From contig DPVW01000171.1 of the NCBI GenBank assembly GCA_003529325.1, forward strand, positions 1 through 18,675: a stretch of 18,675 nucleotides of DNA, written 5' to 3'. Position 1 is the stretch's first letter. Every line of letters starts with the position of its first letter. Below the pieces are notes generated by a model. That model was not told where the DNA came from, ran no database searches, and saw only the letters and a program-made list of their open reading frames with translations. Below are positions 1 to 7,177 of the stretch, one piece after another. Position numbers and translations under genes: made by a program. This DNA comes from Candidatus Latescibacterota bacterium (GTDB taxonomy: Bacteria; Latescibacterota; UBA2968; UBA8231).

Positions 1-2
1 AG

Positions 3-230
3 GGCACATGTAGCGGCACCCGGGCGGGACGCCTCGTTTTGTGTGGTACAGCTGGCGTGCAGTTCTCGACTGAGACCATCGACATCGTCGCCGCCGTTGA
101 GACGGCTGCCTTTCCGGTGACCGCCAGATTCCCGGATGGTTGCCGGACCCATGCATGGACCCTCACCGTCGACGTCACCTGGGATGGTGTCCGACATGGT
201 ACGATCGCCGAGGCCATCGCCTGGTGGTGA
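3..230 (+). CDS. Partial 3' end of an unidentified coding sequence
   Basis: The frame is open from the left edge (position 3) to a TGA at 228-230. Its third codon positions are dominated by C and G across about 55 codons, as in the real genes of this window, whereas the overlapping frame that would extend the next gene upstream reads as low-complexity Pro/Ser/Arg. The translated end alternates hydrophobic and polar residues (VTARFPDG, WTLTVDVTWDG), which would suit beta-strands, and it terminates in AEAIAWW. I do not recognise a family. It may be the last ~65 residues of a gene starting outside the window or a decayed remnant. A TTG at 39 could serve as a start, but no ribosome-binding site supports it. 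No relation to the downstream operon can be claimed. Confidence 0.35.
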   Translation, partial: GTCSGTRAGRLVLCGTAGVQFSTETIDIVAAVETAAFPVTARFPDGCRTHAWTLTVDVTWDGVRHGTIAEAIAWW

Positions 231-291
231 GACCGAAAATCGCCATGTGGCGCATTGGACAAGATCCACCTATTCCTTGAGTCTGTTGGGT

Positions 292-297
292 AAGGAA
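292..297 (+). promoter_or_regulatory. Ribosome-binding site deciding a TTG start
   Basis: AAGGAA lies six bases upstream of TTG at 304. There is no ATG at this point; the next candidates lie within the conserved ABC domain or far upstream at 136 in implausible sequence. The Shine-Dalgarno match and spacing make TTG 304 the best start for the first operon gene. Confidence 0.6.
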
Positions 298-303
298 GTC
301 CCA

Positions 304-1245
304 TTGACCAGCACGCGCATCCAGATTCGTCAGTTGAGCAAACGATACCGTGGGGGCCACTACGCCCTGCGGGACGTGGATCTGGACATCGGCAACGGCA
401 TGTTCGGCCTCCTCGGTCCCAATGGCGCCGGCAAGACCACCCTCATCCGTATCCTGGTGGCACTGCTCAGACCCACGTCCGGACAAGTCACGGTGGACGG
501 CATGGACCTGCAACGCGACCGTCACCGGATCCGCCGCATGGTGGGATATCTACCCCAGGATTTCAGTCGCTTCCCCAAACTGGCCACCTGGGAATTTCTG
601 GACTATGGTGGCGCTCTTGCCGGACTGCGGCGCAAGCGGGAACGGCGGGAGCGGGTCGACGAGTTGCTTGAGCAGGTCGGTCTGTTCGACGTGCGGGACC
701 GTCTTGCGAGCAAACTTTCGGGAGGGATGAAGCGACGTCTGGGAATCGCCCAGACATTGATCGGCAACCCGGCCATCATGATCGTCGACGAGCCGACGGT
801 GGGGTTGGATCCACAGGAACGCCTGCGCTTCCGAAATCTCCTCGCCGACCTCGCCCGAGGTGAGATCGTCATCATCCTGTCGACACATATCGTCGGTGAC
901 ATCTCCTCCACCTGTACCGATCTGGCCCTGCTCAACGAGGGCGAGATCGTCTACAATGGTTCACCCACCAAACTGGCGCATGCGGCGCAAGGCAAGGTTT
1001 GGAAGGTGGTGGCCGACCACCTGCAGATGGACAGCCTCAAGGAACGCTACGCTGTGGTCTCGACCGTGCCGGCGGCGGATGGGTACGAAATACGTCTCGT
1101 CGCCGAGGCGCCGCCAACGGTGGGCGCCCAACTCCTGGCGGACGCCGAAGTCGTCGAGCCCAATCTGGAAGATGCCTATATCCATTGTATGCAGTCCGTC
1201 GGTCAGGACATGAGCCTGGAAGTAGGCGTCGAGGCCCAGGCGTGA
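304..1245 (+). CDS. ABC transporter ATP-binding protein (ABC-2 exporter type)
   Basis: A 313-residue cytoplasmic ATPase expected to energise the membrane protein encoded next. Visible motifs are Walker A GPNGAGKTT at 38-46, Q-loop Q85 in GYLPQ, signature LSGGM at 138-142, Walker B ending VDEP at 161-164 with catalytic Glu163, and H-loop His195 in STHI. All catalytic motifs are intact. About 80 residues follow the ATPase fold, ending in the PNLEDAY motif common in ABC-2 exporter ATPases. The TTG start at 304 is chosen because AAGGAA precedes it by six bases; the longer frame from 136 gives unstructured sequence. It overlaps the next gene by four bases (GTGA), implying translational coupling. 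It closely resembles the ATPase domain fused to the second RND protein of the operon (GMFGLxGPNGAGKTTL, LxSTHIxxDISSxC), so the two probably arose by duplication. Specific substrate unknown. Confidence 0.93.
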   Translation: MTSTRIQIRQLSKRYRGGHYALRDVDLDIGNGMFGLLGPNGAGKTTLIRILVALLRPTSGQVTVDGMDLQRDRHRIRRMVGYLPQDFSRFPKLATWEFLDYGGALAGLRRKRERRERVDELLEQVGLFDVRDRLASKLSGGMKRRLGIAQTLIGNPAIMIVDEPTVGLDPQERLRFRNLLADLARGEIVIILSTHIVGDISSTCTDLALLNEGEIVYNGSPTKLAHAAQGKVWKVVADHLQMDSLKERYAVVSTVPAADGYEIRLVAEAPPTVGAQLLADAEVVEPNLEDAYIHCMQSVGQDMSLEVGVEAQA

Positions 1246-4200
1246 TCCACCCGCACGTTATCGTCACCATCGCTCGTTGTGAGGCCCGTCTGCTGTGGCG
1301 GTCCGGGGCCTTCCGCCTGTCCATCGGCTTCGCCGTCTTCATCCTGTTTTTCTACAACATCATTATGAATGCCCCGGGGACGAACGCCGCCCATGTGTTC
1401 ATCGCACTACCCGGCGGTCTGCCGCTGGGCAACGTCAAGCTGCTCAATCTTTATCTGGGTGTGGTCTCCGCCTTCCTGGCCACCGAGTTCATCAAGCGTG
1501 ACCGTCAACAGGACACGGTGCAGACCGTGCTCGTGCACAGTTTCACCAATCTCGATTATGTCTTTGGCAAGGTGCTGGGTGTAGTCACCGTCTTCGCCAC
1601 ACTCGAGGTGGTGGTGCTCATCGTCGCCGGCGTGCTGCAATACTTCTTCGCCCTGGCGCCGATGTCGTGGCAGCCATATGCCATGGCGATCTTCGTCGCC
1701 GCCCTGCCCACTTTGGTTTTCACCGTGGGTCTCGCCGTGTTACTCGTGACGGTGTTGCGCAGCCAGGCTCTGGTCTTCGTCATCATGGTGGGCCTGGGGA
1801 TGCTGACACTCATGGTGCTGGGACATCGTTACCACTATTTCTTCGACACCTTCGCCTTCCACATACCCCTCATGTGGTCGGATTTCATCGGTGTCGGGAA
1901 CGAGGACCAGCTACTGCTGGTACGTGGTACCCACCTGCTCTTCGGCTTGGGTTGTATTGCCATCACCCCCCTGTTCAGCAGTCGCCTGCCACAGTCACGT
2001 TGGGCCAATTCCGCCACCGCCCTGACGGCCATCGCCTGCCTGACAGGCGCCGCATGGACAGCCACGACCTATTGGAACAGCCGTTGGGATGCGCAGCAAT
2101 ACCGGGACACGATGCGCGCCACCAGCGAACAAGCGGCAGCTCTTGCGGCACCGACGATTCGTCGCTGCCAGCTGCAGGTCGAGCATATAGAGCGACGGCT
2201 GGTGGTCACAGCTGACTTGGTGGTGATCAATGCCAATACGGCGCCCCTGGACACGCTGGTGTTCACGCTCAACCCTGGTCTCGTCATCGACGACATCACC
2301 GAAGATGGCGCCTCGCTGGCATACCGTCGGCAACAGCACGTGGTGCGGGTAGGGCCCGCTCATCCACTGGCGCCGGGGGACTCCTGTCGCGTGCAGATGA
2401 TCTACGGTGGGACCATCGACGAACGATTCTGCTACCTCGATGTGGAGCGCCAGCGCCTGGAGGCACATTACCGATTCTGGCTGCACACCGTACCCAAGGC
2501 ATATGCGGTTGTGACACCCAGCTTCCTCCATCTCACAGCTGAATCCGGTTGGTATCCAAGGGGAGGATTGCCCCCGGGCACCGCCTTCCCCGCAGCCGGG
2601 CATCGGGAGTATGCCCACTACGAGATCGACGTCGGCGTGCCGTCCGGATGGACAGCCTTTTCGCAGGGCGAAGCGCAGGTTGATTCGGTGACCGGTGCCT
2701 ATCACTTCCGCACCGACACGCCACTACCACAGGTGTCGCTGACCATGGGCCGCTACGAGACCCGTCAGCTCGAACTGGAAGGCATCACATACCGGCTCGC
2801 ATACCACCCGGGACATAACTACTTCGATACCTATCTGGACTCGCTCGCCCCGGTGCTGCCAGAACTGATCACAGAACTCAAGAACGAATACGAGACCGCC
2901 CTGGGGCTGCCCTACCCGCACCGGCACTTTTCCCTCGTGGAGGGGCCCATTCAGTTGTACGCCTACCAGCGTCTGTGGACGGTGGCGCAGGAGTCGGTGC
3001 AACCCGAACTGGTCTTTCTGCCGGAGATGTGCACGGTGTGCGAGGGCGCCGATTTCAGACGCCAGCGGCGGCGCTCCCGCCGCACACAGGAACGGGCCAA
3101 CCAGGCCGAAACCGCCCAGGATCTGCAGAGCGAATACCTGCGCACCTTCGTCACGCTGGACCTGACGGGTCTGCAGCAATCGGATTTCAGCCAGATCCGC
3201 AACAACTCCTCTGTGGAGACCCGGTACCTGGTGCTACCCAACTACGTGTCCTATGTGACGCATTTGTCCTCGGGGCGCTGGCCGGTGCTCAATACGGCAT
3301 TTGAGGCCTACTTCCGGGAGCGGGTAGCTCCCCCGGTGAATGCCGAGCAACGCAACTGGCACGGGTTGACGTCGCGCGAGAAGGCGAATCTAGCGCTACA
3401 GAAAACGCCCCTGGTCGAACTGCTTGGCGCTGAGGAGTTGGAGCGGGGCTTGCGCCAGGACGCCATGGACGCCAAGGGCACGCATCTGCTGCAGCTGTTT
3501 GCGGGCGCTGCTGGTGCAGAGCGTTTCGGTGCCCGCCTGGTCCAGGCTGTGACGGATAGTCGCTGGCGGGGTCTCACCGAAGCAGAACTGATCGACTTCA
3601 TCACGGTTTTGGGTGTAACCGAGCCTGAGGCTGTGATGGATCGCTGGTACAGAACCGTCGAGACCCCGGGATACGAGGTCGGGGTGGTCGAATCTTATCT
3701 GGTCCGCGATGGCGAGCGCACCCGTACGCAGGTGAATCTGGAGGTGACCAATCCCACCGCGGTGGACGGCCTGGTGAAGGTGAGTCTGCGCTATCGACGA
3801 GACAACCTGCAACCTCGATGGATGCCTGAGGAGGCGCAGGCGGATGTGCAACGCGTGGTGGCGGTGCCGGCGGCATCACGCGTCAAGCTGGAAGTGCTGG
3901 CCGCCCAACCGGTGGCCGAACTCGTGTTGGATACCTACGTGTCACGCAATATTCCCGCCGTCATCAACATCCCCTTCGCGGAGCAGAAATTGCGCCGTGG
4001 CGCTACGCCCAGCGATGGCGTTTTTGTCAGCCTGCTCGCCGACGAACCACAGGCGAAGACGGTTGAATACGTGGTCGACAACGAAGACGAAGGTTTTGCC
4101 GTACACGAGTCGGAGCAGGCCAACTGGCTGCGCCGTCTGCTCGTTGAGGTCTTTAACCTGCGTGATCGCCGCAGCCCCTATTCGGCACTGCGCCCATGGG

Positions 4201-4607
4201 AGGCACCCGGCGCCTGGGAACCGACGACGGAGCGGAAATTCTACGGTCGGTTCATCCTGTCCGGTTACTACAAACGTCCCGGTGACGGGCGCAGCATGGT
4301 GTCGTGGCGTACGGAGCTGGCCCGCGCCGGCGAGTACGACATCTATTTCTACTGCGGCCCCCTGAATCAACTACGCGAGGGGAGTCGTCGCGGGGCGCGC
4401 TGGCGTAACGACAACAGCCTGGACCTCAAGGTCTATCATGACGGCGGCATGGACTCGATAAAGTTCGATACACAAACCGCAGAAGAGGGCTGGAACCTGC
4501 TGGGCACCTTCCGTCTGGGTGCTGGCGCCGCCCACATAGAACTCACCGACCTGGCCGAGGGCCGGGTGGTCATTGCCGATGCTGTGAAATGGGTAGAACG
4601 CATATGA
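1242..4607 (+). CDS. ABC-2-type permease fused to inactive M1-peptidase-like and golvesin-like domains
   Basis: An 1121-residue protein starting at GTG 1242, which overlaps the upstream stop (GTGA) and has GAGG seven bases before it. Residues 1-280 contain about six to seven hydrophobic segments (for example 22-43, 105-135, 145-172, 175-195, 228-246, 257-276), the expected partner of the preceding ATPase. Residues ~300-810 look like a peptidase M1 scaffold exposed outside the membrane: a beta-rich N-terminal part, then helical sequence with WPVLNTAFEAY at 680-690 where active M1 enzymes have a WxxEGxAxY-like block. No HExxH exists anywhere; the equivalent stretch reads YVSYVTH (668-674), and the glutamate ligand position is Thr. 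Residues ~945-1121 (VDNEDEGF to ADAVKW) resemble the golvesin C-terminal/Xly-CBD-like fold. Permease-M1 fusions are known; loss of the zinc site plus the added C-terminal domain suggests a structural or binding role. Domain boundaries are by eye. Confidence 0.8.
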   Translation: MIHPHVIVTIARCEARLLWRSGAFRLSIGFAVFILFFYNIIMNAPGTNAAHVFIALPGGLPLGNVKLLNLYLGVVSAFLATEFIKRDRQQDTVQTVLVHSFTNLDYVFGKVLGVVTVFATLEVVVLIVAGVLQYFFALAPMSWQPYAMAIFVAALPTLVFTVGLAVLLVTVLRSQALVFVIMVGLGMLTLMVLGHRYHYFFDTFAFHIPLMWSDFIGVGNEDQLLLVRGTHLLFGLGCIAITPLFSSRLPQSRWANSATALTAIACLTGAAWTATTYWNSRWDAQQYRDTMRATSEQAAALAAPTIRRCQLQVEHIERRLVVTADLVVINANTAPLDTLVFTLNPGLVIDDITEDGASLAYRRQQHVVRVGPAHPLAPGDSCRVQMIYGGTIDERFCYLDVERQRLEAHYRFWLHTVPKAYAVVTPSFLHLTAESGWYPRGGLPPGTAFPAAGHREYAHYEIDVGVPSGWTAFSQGEAQVDSVTGAYHFRTDTPLPQVSLTMGRYETRQLELEGITYRLAYHPGHNYFDTYLDSLAPVLPELITELKNEYETALGLPYPHRHFSLVEGPIQLYAYQRLWTVAQESVQPELVFLPEMCTVCEGADFRRQRRRSRRTQERANQAETAQDLQSEYLRTFVTLDLTGLQQSDFSQIRNNSSVETRYLVLPNYVSYVTHLSSGRWPVLNTAFEAYFRERVAPPVNAEQRNWHGLTSREKANLALQKTPLVELLGAEELERGLRQDAMDAKGTHLLQLFAGAAGAERFGARLVQAVTDSRWRGLTEAELIDFITVLGVTEPEAVMDRWYRTVETPGYEVGVVESYLVRDGERTRTQVNLEVTNPTAVDGLVKVSLRYRRDNLQPRWMPEEAQADVQRVVAVPAASRVKLEVLAAQPVAELVLDTYVSRNIPAVINIPFAEQKLRRGATPSDGVFVSLLADEPQAKTVEYVVDNEDEGFAVHESEQANWLRRLLVEVFNLRDRRSPYSALRPWEAPGAWEPTTERKFYGRFILSGYYKRPGDGRSMVSWRTELARAGEYDIYFYCGPLNQLREGSRRGARWRNDNSLDLKVYHDGGMDSIKFDTQTAEEGWNLLGTFRLGAGAAHIELTDLAEGRVVIADAVKWVERI

Positions 4608-6094
4608 GTGGACCCACAAGAAATGTGATACTCCTTGCCCTGCTGCTGCTGGCAGACGCCGTATCGGCGGAGCAACTGGAGTTGTCGCGAGCTTTGCAGA
4701 TCGCCTCTGATCGCAGCCCCACAATCCAGGGGGCGCGACAGAATCTGGAGATCAGCCATCGCAACCTGCAGGCCCAGCGCGCTGCCCTCAAATCGCGCTT
4801 TGGCCTCGTGGTGACACCATACGAGTTCGCCAAGGATCGGGTTTTCAACGACCTGCTGTCGGCGCACAACACCCAGGAACAGACCCACATCGGCGCCAGC
4901 TTCTCCATTCAGCAACCGATCGAGATGACGGATGCCACGCTGTCGATGATTCAATCGGTGGACTGGCGCGAAGCCTCCAGTTCGCTCGCCAGTTCGTTGG
5001 GCGGCCGCTCGTCCCAACAGTCCTACAGCAGCAATCTCTATCTGCAATATTCGCAGCCCCTGTTCACATACAACCGCACGCGGCTGACCCTGGAGCGACT
5101 CGAGTTGGCCCTCGAGAACGCCCGCCTGGGCTACGCCATCCAGCGCCTGCAGATCGAATCCGGCGTGACCCGCCTGTTCCTCGACCTGTATCTGAAGCAG
5201 CGCAACGTCGCTATCAGCCGTGAGGAGCTGGTCAATGCCAACGAGCGCTACGAGATCATCGAGGGCAAGGTGCTCGCCGGGATCAGCGCCCGCGAGGAAC
5301 TGCTGCAGGAGGACCTGACACGAGCCAATGCGCAGGCCAGCCTCGAGAGCATCCAGCTGCAATACGCCAACGCCTTGGATGACTTCCGCGTGCAACTCGG
5401 ACTCCCATTCGAGATGGAGTTGTCGGTGACGGCAGATGTGCGCAAGGAGTTGGTGGAGGTAGACCTGAAACAGGCGACACGGCACGGTCTGGAGCGGCGC
5501 ATGGAGCTGCGCCAGCAGGACATCAATATCCAGAACGCGATGCAGGAACTGATCACGACAGAGGCGCGGAACGAATTCAAAGGTGCGCTTAATCTGACCC
5601 TTGGCATCATCGGCACCGAAGAGAAGTTCAGTCGCATCTACGATGAGCCCACGCGCAATCAGCGGGTGACTCTGTCCTTTGACGTGCCGCTCTTTGACTG
5701 GGGCGAAAAGGAGCACCGCATGGCGGCGGCGCAGACATCGGTGGCACGCAGTGAACTGACCGCAGCCGAAGAGCGCAAACGCATCGTCGCCGAAATCCGC
5801 CAGGCCCATCGGAATCTGCAGTCGCAGCGCACACAGATCGAGATCGCCGAGAAGAATGTGGAGAATGCGCGCCTGACCTACGAGATCAACCTGGAGCGCT
5901 ACCGCAATGGCGACCTGCCGGCCAAGGATATCGCCTACTACCAGAATCAACTCTCCAGAGAGCAGATCAACGAGGTTGGGGTGCTGATCCAATACCGGCT
6001 GGCCCTACTCGATTTGAAGATTCGCACACTCTACGACTTCACCCGCAAGCAACCGGTGACCGAATTCGATACCGATGAGGAGGCCCGCCGATGA
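4604..6094 (+). CDS. TolC-family outer-membrane efflux channel
   Basis: A 496-residue outer-membrane factor providing the exit duct of the tripartite pump. ATG 4604 overlaps the upstream TGA (ATGA); an in-frame ATG at 4589 is possible but lies inside the preceding gene and would put extra residues before the signal peptide. Residues 1-22 form a signal peptide with a hydrophobic core LLALLLL and likely cleavage after AVSA. Two repeats typical of the family are visible: long heptad-like helices at ~155-265 and ~375-475, each preceded by amphipathic beta sequence (for example NLYLQYSQPLF, and VTLSFDVPLFDWGEKEHR, the latter being the classic repeat-2 entry). Length is normal for the family. It lies directly before the adaptor and two RND genes, so it most likely serves that pump. 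No lipobox is present, so it is TolC-like rather than an acylated OprM type. Confidence 0.92.
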   Translation: MSGPTRNVILLALLLLADAVSAEQLELSRALQIASDRSPTIQGARQNLEISHRNLQAQRAALKSRFGLVVTPYEFAKDRVFNDLLSAHNTQEQTHIGASFSIQQPIEMTDATLSMIQSVDWREASSSLASSLGGRSSQQSYSSNLYLQYSQPLFTYNRTRLTLERLELALENARLGYAIQRLQIESGVTRLFLDLYLKQRNVAISREELVNANERYEIIEGKVLAGISAREELLQEDLTRANAQASLESIQLQYANALDDFRVQLGLPFEMELSVTADVRKELVEVDLKQATRHGLERRMELRQQDINIQNAMQELITTEARNEFKGALNLTLGIIGTEEKFSRIYDEPTRNQRVTLSFDVPLFDWGEKEHRMAAAQTSVARSELTAAEERKRIVAEIRQAHRNLQSQRTQIEIAEKNVENARLTYEINLERYRNGDLPAKDIAYYQNQLSREQINEVGVLIQYRLALLDLKIRTLYDFTRKQPVTEFDTDEEARR

Positions 6095-7164
6095 TCCGTC
6101 GATCCATGGCAGCGACGCTGCTGGTGCTTTGCAGTTGTTCCGAGGAGGGCCCTCGGATCGACGTGGAGTCCTCCATCCCGGTGCGGGTAGAAAGCGTCGC
6201 CCGCCACCCGATCGCCGAATACGTCACCGCCACAGGCACCGTGGAGGCCCGGCAGGAGGCACAACTCAAGAGTCTGCAGCAGGGGTTCTATCAACTGCAG
6301 ACCAACCCGCGTACCGGTGCATCCTATGTCATGGGCGACGAGGTGGAGGCGGGGGCGCTGCTGGTGTTGCTCGTCAACCCGGAGTTGGTGAATCAGGTGA
6401 GTATGGAGTCGAAACAGCTGGCCTTTACCTCCGCCCAGCGCGAGTTCGAAAAGCAGCAGGGCCTGCTGGAAAAAGGGGGCATCACACTGCGTGAGTTGGC
6501 CGCCGCGGAGCGGGCCTACGTCGATGCGCGATATGCTCTGGAAAATGCGACCATCCAGTTGACAAAACTTGAGGCGCGGGTACCATTCTCCGGCCGCCTT
6601 GTCGACCTCCCCCACTACCGCGCCGACCAATTGCTCGACGCCGGCGCATCCCTGGCGGTGATCATGGACTACGACGAGCTCTATGCCGAGGTGTCGCTGC
6701 CGGGCAACGAGATCGATCGCATCGCACCAGGACAGCAAGCCCTGGTCACCCATTATGGTGACGCCGGCACCGACACCCTGCAAGGCAGAATCGATCAGGT
6801 CTCCCCGGTACTGGATCGGGAGAGTCGCATGTTCAAGGCGGTGCTGACGATCGACAATGACTCCTTGGCAATTCGCCCGGGCATGTTCGTCAAGATCGAC
6901 ATCGTGGTAGCAGCAAAGGACTCGGCCCTGGTGATCCCCAAGGAGGTGATCCTGGACCGCGGGGACAGCAAAGCCGTCTTCGTCGTGGAGAAGGGCATTG
7001 CCCTGGAGCGCCATCTCGAGACGGGGTTGAGCAATCGTGAGCAGATCGAAGTGCTGAGTGGTCTCGAACTCGAGGACCGGTTGGTGGTGGAAGGTTTTGA
7101 GACACTGCGCAATCAGTCGAAAGTGAAACTCGCCTCCAACCAGACCACTGACGCCTCGCGGTAG
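6091..7164 (+). CDS. RND efflux periplasmic adaptor (membrane fusion protein), lipoprotein
   Basis: A 357-residue adaptor that would bridge RND permeases and the outer-membrane channel. ATG 6091 overlaps the previous stop (ATGA) and is preceded by a strong GAGGAGG (6077-6083). The N-terminus is a lipoprotein signal: RR at 3-4, hydrophobic 7-13 and lipobox L-C-S-C with Cys16 as the lipidated residue. In order there follow a beta strand and lipoyl-like half (ATGTVEARQEAQLKS, 47-61), an atypically extended loop (~62-84), the second lipoyl half (GDEVEAGALLVLL, 82-94), a short alpha-hairpin (~100-160), return lipoyl sequence with PFSGRL (165-170), a beta-barrel (~185-275; IRPGMFVKIDI at 261-271) and a membrane-proximal domain (VIPKEVI, 281-287). 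The hairpin is shorter than in AcrA-type adaptors. A single adaptor serves two downstream RND genes. Confidence 0.9.
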   Translation: MIRRSMAATLLVLCSCSEEGPRIDVESSIPVRVESVARHPIAEYVTATGTVEARQEAQLKSLQQGFYQLQTNPRTGASYVMGDEVEAGALLVLLVNPELVNQVSMESKQLAFTSAQREFEKQQGLLEKGGITLRELAAAERAYVDARYALENATIQLTKLEARVPFSGRLVDLPHYRADQLLDAGASLAVIMDYDELYAEVSLPGNEIDRIAPGQQALVTHYGDAGTDTLQGRIDQVSPVLDRESRMFKAVLTIDNDSLAIRPGMFVKIDIVVAAKDSALVIPKEVILDRGDSKAVFVVEKGIALERHLETGLSNREQIEVLSGLELEDRLVVEGFETLRNQSKVKLASNQTTDASR

Positions 7165-7177
7165 GCGCGAGTTCATC

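Noticed and set aside
136..303. Possible longer N-terminus of the first ATPase from ATG 136
   Set aside because: The added residues are Pro/Ser/Arg-rich and unlike ABC ATPases. They overlap a better-biased frame, and an AAGGAA site points to TTG 304.
255..303. TTGGAC as a -35 box for the operon promoter
   Set aside because: No acceptable -10 hexamer follows at 16-18 bases, so a promoter is not claimed.
4436..5992. A 518-codon open frame antisense to the TolC-like gene
   Set aside because: It mirrors a GC-rich, helix-coding gene whose sense strand has a clear signal peptide and family motifs. The antisense product is Leu/Gln/His-rich without domains and crosses the preceding gene.
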